Shown piece after piece: positions 37,060 through 49,926 of a DNA stretch of 64,000 bases. The DNA is from Aquatica leii (Eukaryota; Arthropoda; Insecta; Coleoptera; Lampyridae). The notes below the pieces were generated by a model. It was given only the letters and a program-made list of their open reading frames with translations. It had not been told where the DNA came from and ran no database searches. The first letter of the stretch is position 1, and each line of letters opens with the position of its first letter. The stretch is from assembly GCA_035610365.1 (NCBI GenBank), contig CM069432.1, forward strand, positions 78,186,520-78,250,519, read 5' to 3'. The translations under genes and the position numbers were made by a program.

Positions 37060-40000
37060 AGTATTATGGTATTATGGTATAATAATGTTTGTTATTTCTT
37101 AAAGCGTAAAAACCGTTTTCTGCATATAAAATGCCAAATTCATTTAAGATTATGAACGAATACCATGTTTTTGTAAACGTTATAAGTGATAATTGATAAG
37201 GAATATAATTTTATTTTTGCCTACAAAAGTGTTTCTCAATAAAATAATCAGTTATTACTACAATATTAACTGAGTATGATTTCTAAACGCAAGTTACGTA
37301 TTATCGATATACGCAAAGTATTGCAATTAAAATTGAGAAAATATTGACAAGTATTATTTCATAACTAATTATTCTCCAGTTGATAGTAGTGTTTTGTAAA
37401 ATTTTTATTAGTTTTGCAATTACGAAGTATGCAATGTAGTCTCTTGGAAAGTACCGCAATGTTCCTTTAATATTCAAAATTAGATAAATTTGTAGAAAAA
37501 TAATTAATGCATTTGCATTGTACATAATTGTAATAATTGTAATAATGTAATAGTTTCACTACTTAAATTATCTCTAACGCAATTGATGTAGCAAATCTGT
37601 TATAAAACAAAGGTGCCATGAGAACAAAAAAGTGTTAATACAATTAAACAAGAAGACAGACACTATCAGAAGAAAAAGAGAAAGTGAAGACGCACGACTT
37701 TTAAAGTTAATTATTACACCCTCTAAATGCAATTTATAAACTTTTATTGCCAACTATTTTACTTTATAGTCGTAGTTTTAAGTTGTATTTAAGAATGAAC
37801 TTTCTATGAAGCAATTTGTTGTACAGTTTAAAATAAGGTTGTTATTTAAACTTTGACTGAGTAATTATTTCTAGCATCGATTGATGCAACTGCTAGATAC
37901 TGTCTTAAGAAATAGTAAAACGTTAATTAATCTTAAAATTAATACTAATATTGCGTATAGCAATTGTTTTTCATTATAAAGCACCATAAAAACACGTTTA
38001 CCTTTAATTTATAGAATACACAGTAAAAAATATTTAGTTAATTTCACTTTAAATAAGAACTAAAATTTTAATATAAATTAAACTGATTTCTGTATATTGC
38101 ATTATTTTAAAACTAATTCAAAGTACACAGTAAAAAATATATAGTTAAATTAACTACAATTTTTAGTTCCAGCAGGTCCACTCCTATTTTTAGTAAATTT
38201 ATCAAATCCTATGGAACCAACTTCAACAACAGCATAACTGTCAAACTGTACTAAATTAATTGTAACAACAACAACATTTTGATACATGATTATCTAAAAC
38301 TGCAATAATTGACATTATATGAGTTATTTCTACAACGTATTTTGTAAATTTACTGCTTATTCACCTAGCATTATCCCATCAGTAAAAGTAACTAAAAAAT
38401 ACAGTTGCTATTTACAGACGTTTTATTTAATCTGGAAAATCAACTTTTGCGACTGACAATATATGAGTTTTTGTAATAATAACACGTATTACGAGTTTTG
38501 TTAAAATAATATTATTTAAATAATTTTAAAATACGTAACAAAAAGAAAAAGTTTAATACAATAAAAAATGTAGCAATTTTAAAATTGTACCATTAATCGT
38601 AGATTGTATTTTTTTACAAAAATGTACTAAATGATTCACTTGAGAAGTCGTTTAATTATAACTGATTAAAGTAACCTATGTAGGTACATTAAGAACATCT
38701 TTATTACAATATACACTAACATCTGTATATGTGATAATAATTTGCAACATAAGAAATTAAAAAACTTACGTAAAAAAAATAAAATAAAACCATCTGTGTT
38801 AATTAAAATACAAAATTTTCTTCATTTAAATGTAAAAATATTTTTCCGTAATTTTTGAAGAACACGAAGATGCTTTGGTAGTTTGGTTTTATCATTAGTT
38901 TTTGCATTTTGTTTATTTTATTAAAAAAAGCATAAAAAAGAACTGTTTTAATTTAACTGTAAGTAACGGCAAACTAATTCTAGACGACATAAAAATAATT
39001 CGAAGGTTTAAGTAACAATTTTAATTTATACTTTTTAGATAAATCTTTAGTTTTCAAATTGCATCGTTATGATCGAGTAAATGTCTGGTATTATTTTAAT
39101 ATACCGTATTATTGGCAACATTTTTTCCCTAGTTTTTAATGTAATTACAATGCTATAAATAGGTGGTATATAAAATCTTGTTACATAAATTAATTTATTA
39201 TTACATATTTTTCTAATTAATGAAATTATGCAAAAATTGCATTTTTAATGTTTTAAAGATATTTTACGTAGAGAAAGTCAAATTTTGGTAAAAGTAAAAT
39301 GCACCAACAAAAACTCAATTAAAAACTGCAATTTTAAAAGGAAGAGTTAAATAATATATGTGAGAACTTTTTTAAAAAAGAATCTTAAATTATGTATGGC
39401 AATTTAAAAGACACACTAATTAAAACTTTCAGTTACTTCATCGTTCATTTGCGGTTTAGAAAAACATTGCTTTGATTTTATTGCTGCTGTTAGATTATAT
39501 AAGCACTATTTTCCCAATTCGGTTTAATTTCTTTTACGGCACCAGTACCTATAGATGACTTTTGAAACACTTGTTTATAAATATACTCAATTACAATAAA
39601 AATAAAAACAAAATTCTTAAGGTAAGCAATTACAATAAGCTAAACATTTTACAATAAAATTACATTAAGAAGTGCATAGAATACGTTGACGTCTTAAGAT
39701 AAAATGTAAATTAATTATAAGATAAAAACAGTAAATAGGTTAAGGTTTTTTGCTGTTAATCGAGTCATTTTAAAATAACGCAATTTGGATTTATATAATG
39801 TTTGATGTGTTAGGCTTTACTTGAGGTGAATGTATCTGTACCGGCAATTAACTATTTGGAAGTTAATTCTGATAGACCGGCTGTCGTTAAAACTTTCTAT
39901 TTCTATAAGACGATACGGTAAGGTACATCGATTTTTGAATAATTAAAAGTCATCATGAAAGTAATGTCTATTTGCAAAAAACTGTTTTTATGTGTACATC

Positions 40001-42710
40001 GCTTTCAGATTTTATTACTTTTTTGAATATTTAATTGATGGTAAACACTTTCAACCGTGAATTGTCGGCAAAGAATTTGTAATTATACAAACGCTCAGGC
40101 ATTAGTATTTTATAAAAAATGTTTATGTGGTGTAATTAGGACACACGTTAACATTGAACTAGACAAACGTCATTGACAAGCAACATAATTTTTTTTACTT
40201 TTGAATATAAGTAAAAACAATTAATTAATTTTACGTTAAGACAAACTTTCATTAAATTATTACACGGAAATCCATTGTAGAAATTTTTTGAATATGTATT
40301 TTTTAAATTTTCTTACGCATTATTAAGTTCTATATTTTAATATGTGTTAGTAAAATGCATTTTACTTAACCTTACAATTAAGTTAAGGCAGTAGCACTAA
40401 TTAATTTAGTTATTTAATTGCAGAAGCTTCTTTCTTGAGTAATTGAATAAGAAGAATTACATTACATTTGTGTGAATAAAAACTATAATAGACAATTTCT
40501 TGCACATTAGAATTAATTAAAAGCGCGTCACGCTACGTGTTAGTTTCACAGTGTTTATAACAAATTAATCATGTTATCAAATGTAACAAATAAATAAACG
40601 AAAAAAAAATTTTTTAGTGTGTGAGTTTAAGTTTTCGATAAGGATCTAAAGTAACAGTGTGGTAATATAACAGTATAGTATTAAATTTTCTTGTCCTTAC
40701 ATAATTCTTTGTTAGTTTACCAGGACCTTTCTATTATAATGTTTTGTTTTACATCTAACAAAGATTTATTTTTGAGAACCAAATTAAGCCTTTGTAATAA
40801 AGTTAATTAAGTTTGTATGTTATCTTTTAACAATGTTAGAAACAAAGTTTTTACGCAAAACTTCAATGACAGCTTATAGACAGGTAAAGTCAAACAAACA
40901 ATTACCTGTTGTTTGTTTGTCTTTTTTTTTAATTTTGAAACAAAAGATAATAATGACTTTAAAACAAAGTAACAAAACATAGTTATAGTTTTTCTAAATG
41001 ACGATTTTAGTTTATAAAAAATAAAAGAAAACGTGCTTACTTGTGTTTTCAATGTTTTAGAATGTAATCGTTAAATATTATATTATCTCTAGTTGAAATT
41101 GACATATGTATAACATTAGTGTTTTAATAATTGCACAAATAAGAAAAAAAACTTAAATCTTGAATTTAAATATTCTACTTTGTTATTGAATATCTGGTAC
41201 TCAAAATTTGTTAAAGAAAAGAAAAAAATTATATTTGATACTTACTAATATATAGATAATAAATAATACTTAAAAACTAAGAAGAATACACAAATTAACA
41301 CAACACATCACTTACTTACCTACAGTACTCTTAATCCCAAAGTGCAGCACAAAAGAACAAACTATCAACTAAATGCTATGCTCATCCCATTTACCTTTTA
41401 TATATACACGTAAGTGATGCTTTTCTATCTCCCCAAGTGCTTTGTTCAAACTTTCATTTAACCACAAGTGCAATTAATGATTTGGACTATTGTATTCTAG
41501 TACTTACTAAGAGAGAGAGTAACTATGACCTAAACCGTAAATTTATTCGTAATTAAAATAAAGTAATCCTAAATAGCGCACCTAAACCAATTCATCTCTT
41601 TATCTTAAACATAATTTACTTCCTTATTTTATACTACATAAATTTTTATATATTTAAAGAATGCATCTTGCTAATAAAAATATTAACTGTGTAACATTAA
41701 TTAAATAATTTATCATAAATTTGTATATTCAAATATTTACTTTCTTTTAGTTTATATTGAATAATATTAGTTTTTTTGTTTGTGGGTCATTGAACGTCAA
41801 TTCCATATTGTTACCTATAATTATGTAATCGATGCTTAACTTTCTTCGTTAATTTATAAATTGTTCATGAACTTAGTAATTTATTAGTAATGGTACTTTA
41901 TTATTAGGTTAATAATTTTATAAACATATATATGTATATATAAAAACTTTATTTAATTTCGATTGCAGTAAGCAATGTCAAGTGTAAATAACCAACATTT
42001 ATGGAATGCACGTTAAATTAAATCGTTAACAACTTTTGATGGATGTATCCGGTTTTTTATAATAATTATGAATAGTGTAAAGAATTTTGAAAATCTTAGG
42101 TTTCATCAACAGTCATCTGTTTTCTATCTTATTTATAAACTCGGGCTCTTCAATCTAGTGGGTATTCACTGGTGATAAACTTCTGGTTTAAGGTTATAGA
42201 TGTCTTTATCTTTGAAAATGTAACTACTTCTTGTAAATCTAAATCAGTCTATTTTTATTCTTTTTGTTAATTTCTTGAATTTATTTAAAAGTTTGGTAAA
42301 CGTTTAATTTGTGTTTCTCTGTGGTGTCAGCAAGCTGTGTTTTGTCAGGTGCTATGTGGGATTAATAAATTACTAAATATTATCTTGCATTGTTCTAAAT
42401 TTTAGATATATTTCTTATAACCAAATTTATTATCGATGTTGGCGTTTTATTTTTTTTTGCAAGTGTTAATTTCTTTGGATTTGCTTTTTTACTTTTCTTT
42501 AAGGCATTTATTATCACCTCCATATTCATATTCGCATCTCTCTCTTTAAACCATTATTGCTACCGTTAATTTGTCTTCTTTTAGAATTGGTTCACAAGTT
42601 CATAACCTAAATCTTAGAATTCTTTGTTAGATGGTCGTTTTCCTTTCCAAGTTCATCGATTTCTTTTTTACTTTCCTGAAGTCTATAACCCGGTTGGTTT
42701 TATAAGTTGA
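37060..42710. other. Long AT-rich gene-free stretch
   Basis: No frame longer than about 80 codons and none with sensible composition. A few short direct repeats occur (for example acagtaaaaaatat near 38021 and 38128) and a palindromic CAAACAAACAATTACCTG/TTGTTTGTTTG near 40893-40920. Nothing else is supported. Confidence 0.4.
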
Positions 42711-42719
42711 TTACCTAAC

Positions 42720-43260
42720 TATTTAGAGCCCTAGTAGCACACACAAAGTGGAAACCATATGGTTCCGATCTGTTTCCGAATATTGGCCACTATTGGCCAT
42801 TTAAAACCCATCTTGTTACAATATTGGCAGCCTATTATTACCCAATGTAGTAAAATTATGTAAAATAGACGTTGAATTTATACAGGATAACCAATATTGA
42901 ATGACCACGTAAAATTAAATCAGATATAAAATTGACAACCTATTGTTCTTAAATATTGTAAAGCAACATAGAACCTACATTAAATTTATTTCAGTAGAGC
43001 AATATGTGTTGTGGTTATAAAACCGATCTTAATAAAATATTTGCAAACTATTATTGTCTCATATTGTTAAAAAAACTTGAATACTATAGTATATACTTAG
43101 TCTGTTGAATTTAGCTTATTTTGAATATTAGCAGCTTAAAAGGGTCACATCAATTATACTTAGGTACATTTTGATTATATTGTTTAAATTAATAAAAAAT
43201 AATTTTTTTGATAAATACTGTTTAAAAGTGGTTCATCATCATCATCATCATAATAATTAA
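42720..43260. repeat. Degenerate AATATTG-rich repeat and CAT microsatellite
   Basis: ATTGGCC, AATATTG and CCTATTRTT words recur irregularly from about 42780 to 43070, suggesting a decayed tandem array. A (CAT)n run lies at about 43234-43250. Confidence 0.3.
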
Positions 43261-43344
43261 GCGATTTATTGCTTGTTGAAGCGTTTTAAATACTTTTGAA
43301 GTCATAACTTTTTTGTTATTTTAAAAACGTAAAACTTTGTGCAT

Positions 43345-43733
43345 AGGGGAGACTGGGGCTATGAGGCCACCTGAGGTAATCGGGCCACTTGTATTAATTT
43401 AAAAAGCGCGCTTTTTTCACGATCGCATACTGCTTTAGCGACTCCTGACTACAACAATAAACAGTATAACAAAGATCGTTCGTGTGTGTACATTAGTTTT
43501 CATTTTATAAAGCAAACATTGTATTAGTGTATTTCGATCTATCGTTAGCGGGAATAAAATGTGAGTAGATAAATAATACAGTTAAGAGATAATAAATTAA
43601 TTCTTTTTTATTTTTAATAACGGTATATTGTAACATAGTTTGTCACGTGTTTGAATATTTTAATATATATTATAGGTTATATTTTTATAGTGTTTTCAAA
43701 TGTGTACATAAAGGGACAATGAGGCCATGGGTG
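43345..43733 (+). mobile_element. Transposon end fragment with TGAGGCCA words
   Basis: GGGGAGACTGGGGCTATGAG begins a terminal-repeat-like stretch (43345) with TGAGGCCACC and TCGGGCCACTT; another AATGAGGCCATGGG lies at about 43716. The stretch stops abruptly where the Gypsy integrase frame begins, suggesting a truncated DNA transposon at a junction. Superfamily not assigned. Confidence 0.4.
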
Positions 43734-44712
43734 GCTTACATTAATAACTGTGAAATTTGCAATTTATCAAAAATTGACAGAAATCCACAAAAATTACCAA
43801 TATCATTGACACCAACACCGTATAAACCATTCCAAATTATACACGCTAATTTATTATTCATCAATCAAAAAATCCTGTTGACAATTGTCGACGCATTTTC
43901 CAAATACGCGTAAGCTTATCTTTTACCAGATAGAAACTCACAAACTATTTTACAATATCTACCATTGTACATGTCGCATCATGGCATGTTTTCAAAATTA
44001 ATCACGGACAACGATCCATCTTTCTGTAATAATTTAGTAACAGAATTTCTAAAAACTCACAAAATTTATCACCATAGAGTATGTACTGAAAACTCTAAAT
44101 CGAACGGGATAGTTGAAAGATTTAACTCAACCCTAATAGAATCTTTACGAGTATTAAACGTCGAAAAATTGAAATTAGCTTTTGAAACTCAAATACACAT
44201 GGCAGTAGTCGCGTATAATAATAGTATTTATACAACCACAAAATTCACACCATTTCAAATCATTAATGGCAACGATCGAAATATTTTACCCTTTGACAAA
44301 ACCTTTAACCAAATCACCGAAGATTACATAGTACAACGAAATAAAACTATAGAAAGAATCAATCGGCAAGCGAAAGAAAATATACCTAAAGCAAAAGAAA
44401 AGATACTACAGAACCAACCAGAAAACACAATTGAAGAAAATGAACCTGAACAGGTTATATACTACGTTAGAAGGAATCTACAACGCAATAAATTAGGACC
44501 ATACGCAGAAAAGGTAAAAAGTAAAAATTCAAAGCGTAACGGACAAAACCATGACATTTAAAAATAAACGTAACAAAAGCACAAAACTTAAGCGAGATGT
44601 AATTAAACGAAGTAAAAGACATGTGTTATTACAGAATGAAGACAACACTAACCCTCATGATCCTGGTCCTAGTACTAGCACAGCAGGAAATTCAGATCAA
44701 ACCCATCAATAA
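43734..44712 (+). pseudogene. Errantivirus-like Gypsy integrase, 5'-truncated
   Basis: The fragment begins inside the zinc-binding domain (CEICN..K, about 43750) and continues through the catalytic core: the ANLL/VDAFSKYA region (about 43845-43912, where the first Asp is changed in the HAN context), DNDPSF with the second Asp (about 44000) and GIVERFNSTL with the Glu (about 44110). A stop at about 43912-43914 and a frameshift near 44515-44525 break it; the C-terminal Lys/Arg-rich tail runs to 44712 and overlaps env by about 77 bases, as in errantiviruses. Reverse transcriptase, protease and gag are missing, so only the 3' half of the element is here. Confidence 0.8.
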
Positions 44713-46937
44713 CTATTTACTACCATTAGCATTAGGATACGCTTATAAACACGTATTTAATCATAAGTTAGCATTTACGCTAGAACATAAACATTTACAT
44801 TTATTAATTAATAATCTAACCGCATAACACATACAAAAACATTAAACACAGTAAAGAAACAGTTTTTTCGAGACGTTAATTTTGTCAAATGATTCAAACA
44901 ATGCCAAAAGCAAATCCAATCAATTTTTATAAAATGCGAAAATTTCATGTCACTTAAGCGAAACAAACGTTCACCTTTTAACTTTGTCGGAAAAGTCACG
45001 ATTTGGAATAATGGACGACGACGAAAGAAAACAAATTTATCAAATAATACAACAGTTAAAACAAAACCAGGACCACATGACCACTAACATAAATTTCAAA
45101 ACTACTTTATTAAAGAACACGTTTAATCAAATTTAAAATTTAACTACTAATATCAACCACAATGGGAAAGTAATAGAGAATCATTTAAATCATCTAAGTG
45201 ATAAAGGTTAGAATTAGACCAATATGCTCTAGTACTCGAAATTATCTTTATTTTTTAAAATAACGTAAAGGAAGTAGAAACGTTTGTAAATGAATTACAT
45301 CAATTAATTATTCTAGGATTTAAAAATCAACTACACCAGTGGCGGCTGGTAGTCAATCATACTAATGGGTCATTTAAAAAATCAGAATTATCGCAAAGTC
45401 TAAAAAAACACTCTTACAGTAACACGATTTATATTTAAGATCAATTATATTTAAGATTAAGATTTGTCATTCTGTACAATTACTAAAATGATCGATAAAA
45501 ATTTAGTTTTTAATGGAAGATTTTTCAGTGTTTATCATAGAAACACGCACGACTTTCTTGTCCAATAGTATTGCCGATTGCGTAGAAATGATTTAATTTT
45601 TTTTAGATTCTTTAAAATTACTATGGACTTCTTTATTTTTATGTTTACTGGTCTTACGAATTTGAAATAAATGCTGAGAACAAGCATTAATTTTAATTCT
45701 ACACTATTATTATCTATTAATTTTTAATGTCTTGTACCACCGTCATTATGAAACAAAAACGATAAGTCGTCTATTACAAATCAATATTATAGATCAACTA
45801 AGAGAAAATCGACTGTAAAGTTTGTCATATGTGATAAGAAATGTGCATTCTAGCATCTGTGTTTTATACACACATGCTGCAAAGATTATGATAAATGGCG
45901 GAATGACCTCCGGGCTTAAGACCGCAAGCGTTTACTTATTTTCTTTTCTAACTCGCATAAAATTGTAGCATCTGTGTCTCACTATCCACTACAATAACTA
46001 TAACTATTCATTTTCTGTAATTTTTAAGCAAATAAAATATCTTTCTTATTCATTTTTCAGGAGGGTCATTGACCAAATGGTCTAATAGAGAAGCCGCCAC
46101 TGAACTACACCCCTTTTTATTATTCTATTCACAAGTGCAAAAATAATTAAATCATCTAAAAATTCTGTATCTAAAAGGAACGCTGGATTTATTTAACGAA
46201 CATTATTATTATTCACTAATAACGGTACGAATCGGATTAGACGCTGACAAATTAGTTATATCAATTGAATTCTCAATTGTGGAGGATGACAATCTAACTT
46301 TGTATAAAATTGTAAAGGTACTTTATCGCGGAACATATGTACTAAATCAATGTGAGTATTTAATGTGGTCTTACAACCAATTAGCCTGTGTCGCGGACTA
46401 CCTGGAAATAGAAAATAAATATATAATCAAAGATGGAAAAACATTTGAAATTAATAATAACTGTGAGAGGTTTATTACAAAATGATATAGGAAACTGTAC
46501 GATAGTAAAGATAGGTCAACCACCAACCCAGTTAGTATCTATTAATCAAGCAAACTACTTGTTAATAACAGAAAGTGAAGTGCTGTTAAGATACCAATGT
46601 ACGACAAAAGGAACAGTTACGATTAATACAAATTCATTAATAAAATTACCTACAAATTGTTCTTTAAAATTTAAGAAACGTTTATTTATTAATAGTAAGG
46701 ACGAGGTATATAACGTAATGGAGTTACCTGAAATCACCTCAATAAAATTTACAGAATTAAATACAAAAAGTAGAGTATTCGAACTAAATAAAATAAATTT
46801 AGAGTCTAAAAGAACAAATTTTAAAAGATGAGATAATACACTTGCGAGAAATACCTTTTCATTACCACATAACAAACTATTTGTCATTTCTTATTGTAGT
46901 AATTGTCGTGATTATTGTATTGTATAAAACTAATTGA
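44636..46937 (+). pseudogene. Errantivirus-like envelope gene, broken and interrupted
   Basis: The ATG at 44636 opens a hydrophobic signal peptide (MKTTLTLMILVLVLAQ). A furin-type RNKR site lies at 44959-44970, before a SPFNFVGK-type start, the layout of F-type fusion proteins shared by errantiviruses and baculoviruses. The ectodomain resumes at 46110-46830 in shifted frames, and a hydrophobic anchor (about 46875-46925) with a short tail ends at 46937. The gene is split by a 766-bp hAT element (45337-46102) and carries several stops and shifts, so no envelope protein can be made. Known family role: membrane fusion. Identity rests on position after pol, the signal peptide, the cleavage site and the terminal anchor. 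Confidence 0.7.
45337..46102. mobile_element. Non-autonomous hAT element, 766 bp, inserted in env
   Basis: Ends CAGTGGCGGCT and AGCCGCCACTG are inverted copies, and AACTACAC stands on both sides (45329-45336 and 46103-46110), a perfect 8-bp hAT target duplication. No transposase frame. A relative lies at about 58610-59270. Confidence 0.92.
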
Positions 46938-46992
46938 ATCAATAGGGTTAGATCAATTTTTGACAGAAAGCCTGAGGACAGTCCTCTAAGCC

Positions 46993-47190
46993 AGAGGGGA
47001 GGAATTGCATTAGAGGAAATGCAAACAGCGGAAACTATCATGTAATAGACGATAAGAGTAAGCTATTTGCAAGTAAGCTGTTTCTATGAGAAATTAATTA
47101 TTAGATGTGTAAGCATTCGAATTGTAAGAAAGAAGTAGATAGAAAATAAAAGTTAAGTTGATTATCAACCGCCTTATTTAAAAATAACAT
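46993..47190 (+). repeat. 3' LTR region with polypurine tract
   Basis: The purine run AGAGGGGAGGAA (46993-47004) follows env, as the second-strand primer of a Gypsy element does. The next roughly 185 bp would be the LTR, with an AATAAA at 47145-47150, ending near AAATAACA at 47189. The matching 5' LTR is absent, so its exact limits are inferred. Confidence 0.55.
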
Positions 47191-47204
47191 ATTTCGAAAG
47201 CGAA

Positions 47205-47985
47205 ATATAACTTGTATGTTCTGGGATTAGAATTTTGAACTTTCGAAACACGAAAAGTTTCGTTTGACTAATTAGGTGTGTAACCTTTTGTAAAAACATG
47301 TCTAATCTTGCTAACGCGGACGTGATCACCTTTTTTAAATTTAGGAATAGTAGGATCCGTAATTTTTATAAAATTATATACCGTTTTTAAAAGATGAGAA
47401 GCGTTTCTTTTGTTAACGGCGTTGGGTTTCATACCGATGGTTCTGTTGTATTGTCGAAATATTTTAGGCAGCAGTTCTAGCCAATGATAGTTTTCCGGCA
47501 TGCTAAATTCTTTCCACATTCGTCCTTTTAAAGTTCTGTTAAAACGCTCGACGATTGAACTTTTTACATTTGAAAATGTACTGTTATGATTGATTCCGTA
47601 TTGCTTCATTAATTTCTGAAAGTTGGCGTTATAAAACTCTTTTCCGTTATCCGTTTGTAAATTTGTGGAAAAGTTGTTTTTTTTATCGAGTAAAATTTAT
47701 TTCATAGCACGAGTTACTTCTTTAGACGATTTATTTTTTAGAGGTAACGCCCAAGCGTATTTCGAAAAGCGTTAATCACGACTAATATGTATTTGTATCC
47801 TTTGTTGTGTTGTTCGTACGGTATCATTTCTACCAGATCTGATTGAAACAAATTCATTAAACCTTTTAGTATTGTTTGCCTGCGCTCAAACATTTTTCTG
47901 ATAGGTGCATGAAGTTCGTTAACAACGTCTTGTTTAATCGTGGACATGACGGATCAATATTAGAATGTCTATACATTAAACTAAA
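47205..47985 (-). pseudogene. Polinton integrase, disabled
   Basis: A retrovirus-type DDE integrase of Polinton/adintovirus elements. Order on the - strand: DVVNELHAPIRKMFERRQ (about 47935-47880); the QSDLVEM block with the first Asp (about 47840); NKGYKYILVVINAF (about 47800); a shift near 47755, then a stop within the next block near 47701; TDNGKEFY with the second Asp (about 47660); SSIVERFNRTLKGRMWKEF with the Glu (about 47565); and KKGDHVRVSKIRHVFTKGYTPN (about 47335-47274). A TAG replaces the expected Trp at 47271-47273, and the chromodomain-like tail continues in frame to about 47205, where it meets the LTR end. All three catalytic residues are present, but the gene is dead. It terminates the - strand Polinton gene block. 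Confidence 0.88.
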
Positions 47986-48301
47986 CCATGCGTCGATTGA
48001 AGTAATAATTGGGAACTTTAAGATAAAACGCTATTTTAAGTAAGATTTCAACTGGATTACGTAGCCGAATAGAAATTGTATCGTTTTTTTTATAAAGTTT
48101 TACCGGCTATAGTATTAACGTCGTGTTGGTTATTATTTATGTATATATAAAGTTAGTAATCATTTGGTACCGTCGGGTCACCAGAAAAAATCCAGTGGAC
48201 ATGAGGCGTACTGTATCCAAGTACAGTACAGTTTCCGTATACAAGTCGTTTAGTTGTTGTGGCTGTTTTTGTTGTATAGTTTCTTGTAAATCTTGTAATT
48301 C

Positions 48302-48490
48302 TTATTTAAACCGTTGAAGATATTGTTGTAAGTCAGATTGTATTAAATCGGTATTAAGATGTTTGACTGTTATGCTACTTTGAACGTTGTTACCAAATTT
48401 ATGCATAGTCATTTTAACGTGCGTGTAATTAGAAAATTTATCTAGAAGCATCCCGCTTACGTCAAGACTACAAGAAAATTGAGTCAACAC
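48302..48490 (-). CDS. Hypothetical frame in the Polinton block
   Basis: A 62-codon frame (MLTQFSCSLDVSGMLLDKFS...) between the capsid and integrase genes. Composition is protein-like, with no family recognised. It may be a remnant of a longer Polinton gene; the flanking DNA (47990-48300 and 48490-48660) shows only broken frames. Confidence 0.3.
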   Translation of the reverse strand: MLTQFSCSLDVSGMLLDKFSNYTHVKMTMHKFGNNVQSSITVKHLNTDLIQSDLQQYLQRFK

Positions 48491-48661
48491 AATGTGAAAC
48501 GATGTATATATAATTTATTTAATAATAATATAATATTTAATAATAATACCCTGAAAACAATAATCAACTTTTTTTGCCAATGTTTCCATCTGTAATTACT
48601 GAAACGATTACTTTCCAATGTCCCAACTTAAACAGTAATGTTACCACAGTTATGATCTAAA

Positions 48662-49724
48662 TTACAATAACTGTTTAAGAATTTCTGCCAAAGGAGAATA
48701 CTGAAAAGCTTTGTCGTGAAGTATTAAACAATACGCAGTCGTTTCTTCTGGTATTTCCTTCTTTGTCGTATATTCGATCTTTATTTCTACTCCGTTCTTA
48801 TGCAAAACGTCAGTTTGGTGTGTGCAATCTATTCCTATAAGTAGAGCGTGTCTTTTAAACTCGATTAGAGTTAACATAGGTTTTGAGTCTTGATAATAAT
48901 ATGCGTTCTGAAAACGAGCATACAGATCATACATTATTGCATAACGATTGTTGTCAAAGTTTAGATTATCGTAAGGGCACCATTCGCCGTTCAAAAACAC
49001 TGTTATATTAGTAACGTTTAAGTTGTCAAACGCAGACATATTTTTTTTATTTTCCCTTTTCGGCCTGTTTGAAATCCAATAATAATAAATCGAGGAGTTT
49101 CAATTCCGGTGTTGCCCAAAATTATTTATTAGTTTTCGGCAAAGATGGATACTCGTGAATTTCCCAACTTCTAAACGCCAAGTTCAACGGATGAGTATTA
49201 ATTCTTGTCGCATGTTCATTATAATTTTTTTATAATCGTCAGCAAATCCCAATAACGTCCTCAGAGGTACGCTATATAAAAAATTTCATTTCATCCAAAC
49301 TGTTGAGATAATACTTTTCTGTTTCCCAACCGGTATTTTCCAACTTCGCAATTTCGTATTTTGTAAATGAAAAATATTCTTTCATGCAAGACGTTATACC
49401 GGCGTTTCTTACGGCATCTATCTGAACACCGTTTAATAAATATCGTATATCACTAAACATAAACGCCACCGGATTGTTTGTTAAATAAGGTGTAGCGCTT
49501 GCCTCCTCAGTGACCGCACCGTCTTCCGCTACTTTTCTCAAACTACGTTCGACATACAAATAACTTTCGCAGGGCAACGTATAATTATCAATTTTGGGTA
49601 TTGAAATACGAATTTCGTCATTGTTACCGTAACTAGTCGATCCAAAAGGTTGATGCGAATGATACTCGTAAGCTGCCACAGAGTTATCAACTCTCACGTT
49701 GTCCGTCACGTTTAAAATATACAT
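48662..49724 (-). pseudogene. Polinton major capsid protein (double jelly roll), broken
   Basis: The ATG at 49724 overlaps the stop of the basic protein upstream. The N-terminal half includes AYEYHSHQPFGSTSYGNNDEIRI and IRYLLNGVQIDAVRNAGIT, hallmark blocks of adintovirus-type major capsid proteins. The middle (LLGFADDYKK, ELILIR and then RFIIIGFQTGRK, about 49250-49050) survives only in shifted frames with a piece missing. The C-terminal part (49039-48662) has ITVFLNGEWCPYDNLN, RYAIMYDLYARF and AYCLILHD. The gene is short for the family because of the internal deletion, and not functional. The capsid role is known for this family; the identification is strong from three separated blocks in order. 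Confidence 0.85.
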
Positions 49725-49912
49725 TATGCGATTACTGTGTAACCTAATTGCAATAAAAAGTTCCGGTTTCTACGTGTTATTCGTCGAACAAATTTTCTTT
49801 TACTGCAGCTATAACTTTGCTTTCCCCTGCCTTTATACTTTTTTGTAGGTGTCCGTTTAATATTAACTACTTTTTTTATACCACGTTTTGCAAGTGTTCT
49901 TTCATATACCAT
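49724..49912 (-). CDS. Small basic Polinton core-like protein
   Basis: Sixty-two residues, very rich in Lys and Arg (MVYERTLAKRGIKKVVNIKR at the start), lying between the penton-like and major capsid genes and overlapping the capsid ATG. Size, charge and position match the adenovirus-like core/DNA-binding protein reported for adintoviruses. One of the few uninterrupted genes of this block. Function inferred from charge and place. Confidence 0.6.
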   Translation of the reverse strand: MVYERTLAKRGIKKVVNIKRTPTKKYKGRGKQSYSCSKRKFVRRITRRNRNFLLQLGYTVIA

Positions 49913-49926
49913 ACCCTATGACGTCT

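Noticed and set aside
43647-43730. N-terminal extension of the Gypsy integrase frame before 43734
   Set aside because: The upstream codons belong to the adjoining transposon end and do not resemble pol.
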